NCBI GenBank assembly: GCA_014730295.1
Contig: WJIN01000408.1
Coordinates: forward strand, 16,928 to 80,927
DNA length: 64,000 nucleotides
Reading direction: 5' to 3'
DNA from: Promethearchaeota archaeon
Lineage (GTDB): Archaea; Asgardarchaeota; Lokiarchaeia; Sigynarchaeales; SOKP01
The notes under the pieces are model-generated. The model was not told the origin of the DNA. It saw nothing but the letters and a program-made list of their open reading frames with translations, and made no database searches. Made by a program: the position numbers and the translations under genes. Shown here one piece after another: positions 44,834-53,318 of the stretch (the first letter of the stretch is position 1; each line of letters opens with the position of its first letter).

Positions 44834-46915
44834 TTAAAGATAGCCGACTTCCTTACTCGTAAGAGACACACCCATTATTTTTGAGGTTAGGAAATCCATA
44901 TCCTTGCCACGATTTTCTGCTAAAATACTTACAGCTTCCTCAGTAGTAGCATCCTCATGCATTATCTTCGAAACTGCTAATCCCACTGCCCGTGGATCAT
45001 CAAATCCGGGATAAAGTAATTGTCTACCTACCAAACAGCCTTTAATATTTCTACCGGCTCCCAATCCTTTTTCAAATTCCACCAAAACATCTGTTGGATT
45101 GCCTGTGCTTGCTCCCCCGAGCATAAGAATAGGGTTTGTTGTACTGCGAACAACATATTCATAATCGTCAACATAAGGAATTTTCAGCCATATATTTGAA
45201 GAGCGTCCACCTAGCGCTGTAGCAATCCCTACAGTTTTGATTAATTCATCAGCATCCATTTTTACTCTATAGCTTCCATCTCTTTGTCGTTCAACCGGTA
45301 ATGGTTCAATAAAAACGGGTATATTATACATATTACATCTTCGAACCATTTGAGAACAAACTTCAATCGTTCTTTGTGAGTATCGAGCTTGAGATGTTTC
45401 TAAATCTAATCGGAACATCATTTTTGCTCCATCAAGGCCAAGTGCATTAATGTCCTCAATGTTGTAAGCGGTGACATGATCATCCATCTCATACATCGAG
45501 CCTTTCAAACCTCCCCGATTCGTGCACCCGATTAATACTTTATTATCTAAGAAACTCTTACCTTGATGTTTTTTCATAAGATAGTTCAAGATGAATAAAT
45601 CATCCATTACATCTGGAGTTGCCATTACACCATCAATCTCATCAAGCATCAGTACGCGAACAATTCTTCCAAGATATTGTTGTCTATCACCCATAGCTGT
45701 TTCATTTGAGCCGACATTCGTCACCCTCCGTGCGGGATGGTCGGCGGCAATAATCACAAGATTTGTATCCCAAGGATGAGGGCGTTTTACTCGATTTCGG
45801 TATTCCTCTTGCAGAAGTTTGTTGATATTGTTCTTTTTCTCTTCTGTAATCATATAGAAGATTTTTTCGGGTAGAAATCGTCGAGTTTTGAACCTATATG
45901 AGCCGAGAGCATAATTCACATCGATTTGTTGTCGTGCTTCTTCAAATCCCGCGATCGCAACTTTTATAACTGACTCACTTAGTTGTCTTCCTCGTGGTGT
46001 GTATTCGAAACCGATTCCACCTTCGAACTCGATATCGTTTAATGAAGTTAAAAAATCCTTTAGAACTTCTGGGGTAACAGTTCCGTTTGGATAATCCATG
46101 GATACGTGTGTATCTCCGTAATTGGGATCTTCTTTATCAGCAACACTATTGCCAATATGAATCCAATTCAAGAACGGTGCCAATGCTTTTAATATATCGA
46201 CGGTTTCATGATCGTAACCGTTGCTTATTAAATACATATGCGATAAATCATACATCAATCCAAATTCATAATGACCATATACATTTCGAATTTCTACGGC
46301 TAATGAACGAGCCTCATCAGAAGGTCCGATCAATTGATTTTTATGTCCTGGCTCATCTGAACGATCAAATATTTCAAGAGTCATTTTCAGTGGCTTCTTG
46401 TTGAGTTTCTTTGCTAATCTCTTATTAAAATGGCATAGCTCATCGATAGATTTAATGAGTGATCCAGTGGCGAGTTTTCGATCTCTCAGGCCATTTTCCG
46501 TACCAGGATCCTCTCCGCTCAAAAAGGTAAATTGTTTAGCCCCATATTCATACGCTTCTTTCATGTAGAGTTTCAGCCTATTAACTGCGTTTCTTCTCTC
46601 TAATTCATTTATGGAGCTAATATCTGTTGAGTCTATGAGATTATCTTCATTAATCAGTTGAATCGGTTCCGCTGTATAAGTAATATATTTGAATTTTTTG
46701 ATTGCATCTATGAATTTTGCTTTTACTTCGGGATCTTTAATTTGGGTAACTTCAATTCCATCAAAATAATTCAGGCGTTTCAAAAAATTAATCGAGTCTA
46801 TTAAATATTTTTCGGGTGCCTCTCCTAGCATTGTTGAGTTCCCGAGTCTCGGTCCTGGAAACGCCATTGGGTGGACAATACTCTTAATGTTTTTTTCAAA
46901 GGCCATTTTCAACAC
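44834..46915 (-). CDS. Sugar-phosphate isomerase/epimerase-like plus class I aldolase-like fusion
   Basis: 693 residues. The first half (about 15-330) is a TIM barrel of the xylose isomerase/IolE type, with LEIFDR, YDLSHMYL, WIHIGNS and GGIGFEYTP as metal/substrate strands. The second half (about 385-690) resembles the Cgl0159-type beta/alpha barrel related to DeoC/LacD aldolases: LVIIAADHPARRV, GDRQQYLGRIVRVL and DDLFILNYLM, then GGASTGNPTDVL. Both kinds occur in inositol and related sugar-acid degradation. Fusion of an isomerase with an aldolase suggests substrate channelling. Start may be ATG 46915 or 46906. Confidence 0.8.
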   Translation of the reverse strand: MLKMAFEKNIKSIVHPMAFPGPRLGNSTMLGEAPEKYLIDSINFLKRLNYFDGIEVTQIKDPEVKAKFIDAIKKFKYITYTAEPIQLINEDNLIDSTDISSINELERRNAVNRLKLYMKEAYEYGAKQFTFLSGEDPGTENGLRDRKLATGSLIKSIDELCHFNKRLAKKLNKKPLKMTLEIFDRSDEPGHKNQLIGPSDEARSLAVEIRNVYGHYEFGLMYDLSHMYLISNGYDHETVDILKALAPFLNWIHIGNSVADKEDPNYGDTHVSMDYPNGTVTPEVLKDFLTSLNDIEFEGGIGFEYTPRGRQLSESVIKVAIAGFEEARQQIDVNYALGSYRFKTRRFLPEKIFYMITEEKKNNINKLLQEEYRNRVKRPHPWDTNLVIIAADHPARRVTNVGSNETAMGDRQQYLGRIVRVLMLDEIDGVMATPDVMDDLFILNYLMKKHQGKSFLDNKVLIGCTNRGGLKGSMYEMDDHVTAYNIEDINALGLDGAKMMFRLDLETSQARYSQRTIEVCSQMVRRCNMYNIPVFIEPLPVERQRDGSYRVKMDADELIKTVGIATALGGRSSNIWLKIPYVDDYEYVVRSTTNPILMLGGASTGNPTDVLVEFEKGLGAGRNIKGCLVGRQLLYPGFDDPRAVGLAVSKIMHEDATTEEAVSILAENRGKDMDFLTSKIMGVSLTSKEVGYL

Positions 46916-46968
46916 TTATTACTTGAAAATTTTAAAATTAATATTGCTTCAATTATTGAAATTATTTG

Positions 46969-46980
46969 ATATATATTTAA
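46969..46980 (-). promoter_or_regulatory. Putative TATA box for the isomerase-aldolase gene
   Basis: The minus-strand sequence TTTAAATATATATC is a strong archaeal TATA-like element about 55-65 bases upstream of the start at 46915. Inference from pattern only. Confidence 0.3.
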
Positions 46981-47111
46981 ACATTATCAAAAAATCATAT
47001 GCATATTAAAGAAATCAAGTATTGTATTAAAAAAGATCGTATAGATATTAAAAAAATTATGAAAATATAAAAAATTAAATGAATATTACTATAATAGAAA
47101 TGTGAATTATT

Positions 47112-47381
47112 ATGCCGACGAAACGAGATTGGATCACTCGAATGTGTGATTTATTTCATGGGTTAAAACTGAGAGTAATCTATAGTCAATCGAGTGTTAG
47201 AGATTTTTTAAAAGATGAATGCGATGATTCAATAAGTCTTCCTACAACTGGGGAGTTATTGAGGTCCATACTTGATGCGCAAAACCGAGGAATGCAGTAT
47301 ATAGTGAAAGGAAAAAAAAGAAAACTTATAGAGAAATTGACAGCCAATGGTGAGTCGCGCTACGAATTAACTGAAGAATAA
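47112..47381 (+). CDS. Small basic protein of unknown function
   Basis: 89 residues, Lys/Arg-rich, mixed helix with a short beta-like end (SRYELTEE). The central TGELLRSILDAQNRGMQYIVKG suggests a helix-turn-helix or winged-helix fragment, but no clear family is visible. No RBS is evident. It may be a small DNA-binding protein. Confidence 0.4.
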   Translation: MPTKRDWITRMCDLFHGLKLRVIYSQSSVRDFLKDECDDSISLPTTGELLRSILDAQNRGMQYIVKGKKRKLIEKLTANGESRYELTEE

Positions 47382-47620
47382 AGTAAATTTACATAATAGC
47401 TTTGTTTTAGATGAGTCCCATAATATTAATGGAAATAAAAAAGAACTTGAATATCAATCACCACTTTTTTAGTCATTTTCTAAAAAAAGGGATTACTTGC
47501 ATTTCTTAATCGGGAAATAGGGATTTTTTAGCTTTTTCTAGCTCCTCATCCGTGAGTGATGGTGTTCTTTTAAATAGGTTAGCTTAATAGATGAATGTTC
47601 TTTGGTTTAGGTCAAACTCT

Positions 47621-48037
47621 TCAAATTAATTCAGAACGGATTTTTTCCGATTGGTTAATGTCAATTGATTGGTCCTTTTTGGTAATTTTTCTGATGATTC
47701 CTATCAATTCTGAGACTTCAAAAGGTTTATTTAAGAAATCAGAAGCCCCTAAATCCATTACTGTATTTTTTATGTCTGAATCGGCGCTAGCAAATAATAT
47801 TGACTGGTAGGGATTTAATTTCAAAATCTTACTCATGGCCGTCAATCCATCCATTATAGGCATATGGTAATCAATTATAACCACTTCGGGTTTATTTTTA
47901 AGGAGTTTATACTTGGCAATTGCTTCTCGTCCGTTTTCCGCAATATGGCAATTATATCCAAATTCAGAGAGAATTCTTTGATATAATCTTATTGTGAGTT
48001 GACTATCTTCAGCAATAAGGATTTGCGGATGATCCAT
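47621..48037 (-). CDS. Single-domain response regulator
   Basis: 138 residues from the ATG at 48037; a longer frame to 48106 exists, but its extra 23 residues lie before the receiver fold. Receiver signatures: LIAEDSQ (acidic pair), VVIIDYHMP with phospho-acceptor Asp, the SAD switch residue and NKPFEVSE with Lys. Isolated from the che genes. Possible second target of CheA or of an unlinked histidine kinase. No output domain. Confidence 0.85.
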   Translation of the reverse strand: MDHPQILIAEDSQLTIRLYQRILSEFGYNCHIAENGREAIAKYKLLKNKPEVVIIDYHMPIMDGLTAMSKILKLNPYQSILFASADSDIKNTVMDLGASDFLNKPFEVSELIGIIRKITKKDQSIDINQSEKIRSELI

Positions 48038-48202
48038 TTTTAAATAGGTAAAAATAGAGATCCTAATTCGGGTTAGGATCACGCAAAAATAAGAAAATTG
48101 ACACAATGCACAGATGACCGAAAGTATTAAATTCCTTTTTAGTGGGGGTAATGGGATATTTCAAGATTCACGGAATAGTTTTTAAAGGAGGGTTTTTAAA
48201 AT

Positions 48203-48379
48203 CTAAAGTGATTTTATTTGGTCCACCACATTAGATTGTTCCATTGGTTTCCTTTCGACTATTTTAATGAAATTTTCAGTTCTTGGAAATATATATGTGA
48301 TATCCTCGCTATTATCTTCAATAATAACTTGTGTATTATACTTCCCCTCTACTTCTTTATTTAAATCATCTACAATCAT
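48203..48379 (-). CDS. Possible small protein, 58 residues
   Basis: Reads as an acidic, soluble 58-residue peptide beginning MIVDDLNKEV, with ITYIFPRTENFIKIVERK in the middle, from an ATG at 48379 to TAG at 48203. It is isolated between the response regulator and the next small gene. No family recognised; it could be a chance frame, although the codon pattern is like its neighbours. Confidence 0.35.
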   Translation of the reverse strand: MIVDDLNKEVEGKYNTQVIIEDNSEDITYIFPRTENFIKIVERKPMEQSNVVDQIKSL

Positions 48380-48614
48380 ATTATATTAATGAGTTGATTA
48401 ATTCATAAATCAAGATATTATAGAAATATCACAAGAAAAATGCCAAAAATTCCTACCTTTAATATAGAATTGAACTAGACTCTATTTTCTCATTCATTAT
48501 TAATAATTGAGACATATAGTAAGATTTGGATATTTAACAATCATATTTTTTTTTTCAAAATTCTTTAGGCTAAAACTTATTAAAAAATCATAATCAATAT
48601 AAGGAGGTGAAAAT

Positions 48615-48938
48615 ATGAAAAGGGGAATTATTCTTGGCTCACGTATAAGCACTGCTGTTTTCTGGATTGGTGCGGTAATTTTGTTCGCTTATTGGGTTCT
48701 TCAGATCGTTTTCCCATTTGCGGAAGCTGCAGATGCATAACAGAACTTAACTGGGGTTTCAGTAGTTGAGGCTTTTGGTATTGAATTTGTGATCAATGGT
48801 TTGTTTGGTAATATTACTTTTATATTAATGGTAGTTTTTGCCATTATAGGATTACCATTTGGGATTATCACATTTAGAGAATGTAGAAGAGAGAATAAAG
48901 AAAAAATAGCTGCAGAGACAATAGAATCAGAATATTAA
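48615..48938 (+). pseudogene. Small two-TM membrane protein frame interrupted by TAA
   Basis: A perfect AAGGAGGTG ribosome site precedes an ATG at 48615. The frame gives one TM helix and stops at TAA 48738-48740 after 41 residues. The same frame then continues without a further stop to 48938 and encodes a second TM helix (NITFILMVVFAIIGLPFGII) and a charged tail. Without the TAA it would be a 107-residue two-helix protein. The best reading is a nonsense mutation, or a real 41-residue peptide plus decayed remainder. TAA is not a recoded codon in known archaea. Confidence 0.5.
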
Positions 48939-49065
48939 ATGGGTTTTAAAGAAGGTAGAATGAAATATATATGTAAATCTTCTGAAAATTAATCCAGATT
49001 TCGAGTAGAAATTAATCAAGTATACTAATAAGATGATTTAATCTTAAATAGATTGAGTTGGTTAT

Positions 49066-49950
49066 TTAGTCCATTTGAGTAACTTTAAGACTTTCCTTCC
49101 ACATTTCATTCTGCAAGTTACTTTTATAACTTTCTTTAGCAGGTTTTGTCTCTTCGAACATATCATAATATTGACCAGATTTATTGTGAAAATTGGGATT
49201 GGACGCCAAATAAATAAGCGGTTGCGCTGCCTTTTTCGCAGATTTTATGAATGGACTAATAATTTTCCACATCATCTTTGCCCCAAGTGAATGCCTTGGT
49301 AATCCAGTGCTCGTCGTCCCGGGATTAAATGCATTAACCGTGATTTGAGACCCTTCTAAAATTCGATGAAATTTATAAATCGTGAGAAGATTGACAAACT
49401 TACTTGTCGCATATCCTCTCATACCTGTTTTTTTCCATTTTTTTATCTTCGGAATATCTTCAGTATCTATCACTCCAAGATTATGGGCTCCGGAATTTAC
49501 ATTTATAATTCGAGAGGGTGTAGTTTTTTTTAGGGAAGGGAGTAATAATTTCGTCAGTAAGAACGGAGAAAAGTGGTTTACTTGCATCATTTTCTGAATC
49601 CCATCGATGGTTTCTTCATAATCTGTAAGATAGACTCCAGCATTATTTATCAACACATCAAGATTATTAAATTTCTCATTATATTTATCCACGAAATCGT
49701 GTATTTGATGAAAGGAAGCAAGATCACATAACATCAAGGTGATATTGGCATCGGGCACTTTATTCAGTATATCTCGTTTAGCTTCTTCTCCTCTCTTTTC
49801 AGATCTACAAAGCATTATGACATTAGCGTTCATTTTAGCCAATCCCAGTGCAGTTTGCTTTCCAATTCCTGAATTTGCTCCAGTTACGATACAATTTTTT
49901 CCAGACAAGGTTGCGGAATAAATCTCATCCCTCTCAACTTCAGAATTCAT
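49066..49950 (-). CDS. Short-chain dehydrogenase/reductase
   Basis: 294 residues. NAD(P)-binding TGANSGIGKQTA, then LINNAGVY, and the active-site Ser in NVNSGAHN with YATSKFVN (Tyr-x3-Lys). The layout and long C-terminal part recall retinol/WW-domain dehydrogenase types acting on hydrophobic substrates, but the substrate cannot be told. NADP preference is likely from LCRSEKRGEE after the second strand. Single gene. Confidence 0.9.
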   Translation of the reverse strand: MNSEVERDEIYSATLSGKNCIVTGANSGIGKQTALGLAKMNANVIMLCRSEKRGEEAKRDILNKVPDANITLMLCDLASFHQIHDFVDKYNEKFNNLDVLINNAGVYLTDYEETIDGIQKMMQVNHFSPFLLTKLLLPSLKKTTPSRIINVNSGAHNLGVIDTEDIPKIKKWKKTGMRGYATSKFVNLLTIYKFHRILEGSQITVNAFNPGTTSTGLPRHSLGAKMMWKIISPFIKSAKKAAQPLIYLASNPNFHNKSGQYYDMFEETKPAKESYKSNLQNEMWKESLKVTQMD

Positions 49951-50150
49951 AATAAATAATGATAAGAAAAGTTAAAAATAAGTTTTCCATTTTTAGCTAA
50001 TAAATCACTTTGATATAATTACCGAGTAAGGTATTTTTATAGGATAAACTGACAAATTAGGATTTATTAGAAATGCAAGATGTAATAAATGAATTTTGGA
50101 GACTAGAACAGAAGTTTCCTCTCAAATTGATAGAAAGTTAAGTTGTGTAG

Positions 50151-50390
50151 TTAATTTTTACACTCAGCTAACTCGAGGCTTTTACAAATCCGTACCTTCT
50201 TAATGCATTTTCTCTCATGGGAGATCGTGTTTATCTGGTATATTTTCAAGAGCCCCTCGTCATTCGGGTAATTATGATCGATAAAATGAATGATCTCATC
50301 CATTCTTTTTTTCGATACATTCAAGTTTTTTTTATTAATGCGAATAAAAATCCCACGATAAAAAATAGAATCAGATTGTTTTTTAAACAT
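50151..50390 (-). CDS. Possible small basic protein
   Basis: 79 residues, Lys/Ile-rich, soluble; contains KKRMDEIIHFIDHNYPNDEG. No family recognised and no RBS visible. Another frame of similar length runs on the opposite strand (50217-50426) and looks less protein-like. Weak call. Confidence 0.3.
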   Translation of the reverse strand: MFKKQSDSIFYRGIFIRINKKNLNVSKKRMDEIIHFIDHNYPNDEGLLKIYQINTISHERKCIKKVRICKSLELAECKN

Positions 50391-50682
50391 TTTATAGCCT
50401 CTTATATGTGTTCTAAGTATAATTAATTATGGAGGATAAATAAAAATAAACTTTCTTATTAATAAGTTATATCATTAAATAAAGGATCAATTGTTTTGCT
50501 TTTTTTAGAGTGATATTGAAGAGATTTGAAAAGGAAAGAAAGTCTATTTTTTTGATTTAATAATTTGCCTATTCCTGAATGTCTTCCTAAGCTAAAAGAA
50601 ATAAATATTATGAAAACCAAAATAACACTTATATAAAACACTTATGGTAAATAAATTTAAAAAAATAAATAAATGATTAAAA

Positions 50683-50988
50683 ATGGAAAGACCGAACGAA
50701 TTTAACACTAGGGATTTAAAAGCCGGAATTCCATTATCCATTGCAGGAATTACGGGATTATTTGTTGTATTTTTTTTCTTAGCCACTCCTTATCTAATCA
50801 TTTTTTTACTTTGTCTTTATCCGTTTCTTATCGGTTTTATATTCGGTATATTATATATTCTTAGTGGATTGAACAAGCTCACTATTTCCAACGCTAAATT
50901 AGTAATTGTAGTTATAATTGCTATTGGAGCTTTTTTCACCACTCTTGGATTAGATTTGCTGGTTCCATGGATTATAAAAATCCTATAA
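50683..50988 (+). CDS. Small integral membrane protein of unknown function
   Basis: 101 residues with three clear hydrophobic helices (about 14-36, 38-61, 71-98) and a charged 12-residue N-terminus. No motif. It precedes the esterase gene by 28 bases on the same strand, so co-expression is likely. Confidence 0.65.
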   Translation: MERPNEFNTRDLKAGIPLSIAGITGLFVVFFFLATPYLIIFLLCLYPFLIGFIFGILYILSGLNKLTISNAKLVIVVIIAIGAFFTTLGLDLLVPWIIKIL

Positions 50989-51016
50989 TTAAAAACTCAA
51001 AATTAGTGAATTTAAA

Positions 51017-52249
51017 ATGAAAATTCGAGGAATAGATATTAGTTGGAAGAGAATAGTAACAATATCAATGCTGATATTTTTTTTGGGAGTTGGATCTTAT
51101 GGAATTTATTTCCTATATCGATTGGATAAACCAGTGATCATAAAAAGTTTCCAAGATCCGTTCATCTTCAATAATGGCACTAAAGTTCAAACAAAAGAAG
51201 ACTGGGAAATTCGCCGTACTGAAATTAAAGATTTACTATTGAACGAGGAATATGGAATAATGCCAGAACATCCCTATAATATAACTGCCAAGGTGATTAA
51301 AACAGAAGATTTAGGAAATGGACATACCTTAAAGACTACTAAATTGATAATGTATCCTAATGTTTCATCTACAACACCTATAAATTTTACGTTGTGGGTC
51401 TATATTCCTAATGGAACAGGACCATTCCCCACTATTGTGAAAGTTTCCGAAGATGGAACGGGTACACAAGAGAAGATGAGTGATTATATCCTTCAAAGAG
51501 GTTATATGTATGTATGTTACAATCACATAGAATTAGATCCCGACACTAAAAGTGAGGATATTGCCGGTCCTTGTCAGAAGATGTACCCAAGTTATAGTTG
51601 GGAAACTTTAGCAGTCTGGGCATGGGGGGCAATGAGAGTCGCAGATTATCTTTTAAATGAGTCTTGGGTGAATGCCCCAGATGGCATACCACATGTAAAT
51701 TCTAGCGTTTTAATTATTACAGGACATTCACGCAGAGGAAAAACCGCATTATTGGCGGGTGCTATGGATGAGCGTTTTACAATGGTCGTCCCAAACGGAA
51801 GTGGGTGTGGTGGGGCAGGAAGTTTTCTTGTACAAGGATACCTCTCAGAAACGATTGCGGATATCACTTCTAAGTTCAAGACATGGTTTAAGGAAGGATT
51901 TGAAAATTATGGTGGAAATGAAGCAGCCCTTCCATTTGATCAACATTTCTTACGTGCTTTAGTCGCTCCTAGGATTATATTAAATACCGAAGGTTTAATA
52001 GATTTTTGGGCTAATCCGATAGGAGCTCAAGCAGTTTATGAAGCAACCGAGCCGGTATATGATTTTCTTAATGCCACATATAATAACTCTATCCACTATA
52101 GATCTGGAGGTCATGGCTTTACTCAAGTGGATTTTAAGACATTAATGGATCTCTCTGATAGATTACTTTTTGGAAAACCGATCACAGGAAATTTCTATAT
52201 GAAACCCTTCAATATTGATTTCCCAATTGACTATTCACCTCCAAATTAA
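51017..52249 (+). CDS. CE15-like glucuronoyl esterase/alpha-beta hydrolase, membrane-anchored
   Basis: 410 residues. One N-terminal membrane helix (about 12-35) would anchor the protein outside the cell. Nucleophile elbow GHSRRGKTAL (Ser238) is the CE15 signature (GCSR.GK). The acid/base region has NTEGLIDFWANP, and the catalytic His lies in SGGHGF. CE15 enzymes cut ester bonds between glucuronic acid and lignin or other alcohols; archaeal members are rarely described. The outside location agrees with several N-x-S/T sites in the chain. The exact substrate is unknown. Confidence 0.8.
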   Translation: MKIRGIDISWKRIVTISMLIFFLGVGSYGIYFLYRLDKPVIIKSFQDPFIFNNGTKVQTKEDWEIRRTEIKDLLLNEEYGIMPEHPYNITAKVIKTEDLGNGHTLKTTKLIMYPNVSSTTPINFTLWVYIPNGTGPFPTIVKVSEDGTGTQEKMSDYILQRGYMYVCYNHIELDPDTKSEDIAGPCQKMYPSYSWETLAVWAWGAMRVADYLLNESWVNAPDGIPHVNSSVLIITGHSRRGKTALLAGAMDERFTMVVPNGSGCGGAGSFLVQGYLSETIADITSKFKTWFKEGFENYGGNEAALPFDQHFLRALVAPRIILNTEGLIDFWANPIGAQAVYEATEPVYDFLNATYNNSIHYRSGGHGFTQVDFKTLMDLSDRLLFGKPITGNFYMKPFNIDFPIDYSPPN

Positions 52250-52650
52250 ATCAAACGATTGACTATGTCTAAATAACCAATATATTTTTGTCCTTTTTTT
52301 CTTAGAACTTCTGAAATACAGATTAGATTTTTTGCGGATTAAAAGTTAAAAAATAATGATTTTTTTTGTAAAATTTCTTAATCTATTTGTTATAAATGGC
52401 GATCTTTGGAATTATGATCTATTTTTTTTATCATAAACATAATTTGGTGTTAAAAATATTTCTAGAAAAAGCAAGATTTGTTATTAAAAATATCTTTCTG
52501 TGAATTATTTTGTTCAAATAGTTTATATTATGGATTTTATCTAAGTATTTTTGATAAAATTCACTCTCTTAACAATATATTACCAAAGCATTTATTAAAT
52601 AACAAAATAAATAGTAACTTAGAATTTAATTCAACTAAAATTAAAAAGAT
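52250..52650. other. Gene-free AT-rich stretch
   Basis: About 400 bases with homopolymer T and A runs but no credible gene or RNA. The T-runs just after 52249 (CTTTTTTTCTT) probably end the esterase transcript. The promoter of the next small gene probably lies near 52590-52620. Confidence 0.5.
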
Positions 52651-52917
52651 ATGAAGAACGAAGAAAAGAAGTTTGAGGAAAAACTCTACATAATGAATAA
52701 GATACTGGATGATGTGCATGATATTTTCGTTTTAATTCAGCCATTATTAGAAGAATTGCTTAAAGTGGAGGAAGCTAAGCGCCCAGAGTATATTAAAAAA
52801 CTCAATAAATCTGCAAAATTATTTAAAGAAATCGCATCTTTATGTAAAGAATTAGAAGAGCCTGAATTAATGGAAAGATTTTCAAATAAAATGAATAAAG
52901 CAACATATTTCATTTGA
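52651..52917 (+). CDS. Small helical protein
   Basis: 88 residues, all-helical, acidic and lysine-rich (LIQPLLEELLKVEEAKRPEY). No family recognised. Two helices with heptad-like leucines could form a coiled-coil hairpin. Isolated gene. Confidence 0.5.
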   Translation: MKNEEKKFEEKLYIMNKILDDVHDIFVLIQPLLEELLKVEEAKRPEYIKKLNKSAKLFKEIASLCKELEEPELMERFSNKMNKATYFI

Positions 52918-52967
52918 ATTTGATATCCAGCAAAACGATTAACCTTCTTTCGTTTAGAATTATAATC

Positions 52968-53240
52968 TCATTCAAAACATATATCCATCCCATGCTTAAT
53001 GGCATATTCTTTAGCTTCTTTGTCGGAATCAAAACGTTTTAGAATGTCATATTCACCTACTATTTTTCTGCATCCCACATATATATCAGTTATCGGTCTT
53101 GCTTCTTCTTGGGGTGCTAAATAGACCCTGACCAAAGAAAATGAGATATCTTTCATATATTCTCTACACTTCTCACAAATTTCTGGACCACGAGCGCAAT
53201 GAATCCGAGGCATTTTCTTAATGATATCTATATGTTCCAT
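52968..53240 (-). CDS. Small cysteine-containing protein
   Basis: 90 residues with ICEKCREYM near residue 23 and single Cys near 16, 57 and 88. C-x2-C alone is not a full zinc site, but with the other Cys residues it may bind metal. The C-terminal half (FDSDKEAKEYAIKHGMDI) is helical. Function unknown; the coding call rests on frame length and amino-acid composition. Confidence 0.5.
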   Translation of the reverse strand: MEHIDIIKKMPRIHCARGPEICEKCREYMKDISFSLVRVYLAPQEEARPITDIYVGCRKIVGEYDILKRFDSDKEAKEYAIKHGMDICFE

Positions 53241-53318
53241 ATGTATAAATCATAAATGAAAAAAAGATCTTAATAATTTATTGAAAATGGATAAGTTAAT
53301 TTCGAGATCATTTAAGAA

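Noticed and set aside
46998..47070. 23-codon frame beginning ATG CAT ATT
   Set aside because: Very short, no ribosome site, Lys/Ile composition expected by chance in AT-rich DNA.
47112..47381. Toxin-antitoxin function for the 89-residue basic protein
   Set aside because: No adjacent partner gene and no toxin or antitoxin motif.
48038..48106. 23-residue upstream extension of the lone response regulator
   Set aside because: Hydrophobic, Cys-containing residues before the receiver fold; the internal ATG at 48037 gives a normal receiver start.
48738..48740. TAA as a recoded codon (selenocysteine or pyrrolysine)
   Set aside because: Those codons are UGA and UAG; TAA has no known archaeal recoding, so mutation or a true stop is more likely.
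50459..50641. 60-residue frame on the minus strand with one hydrophobic segment
   Set aside because: No ribosome site, no family, AT-rich low-complexity sequence; too weak to call.
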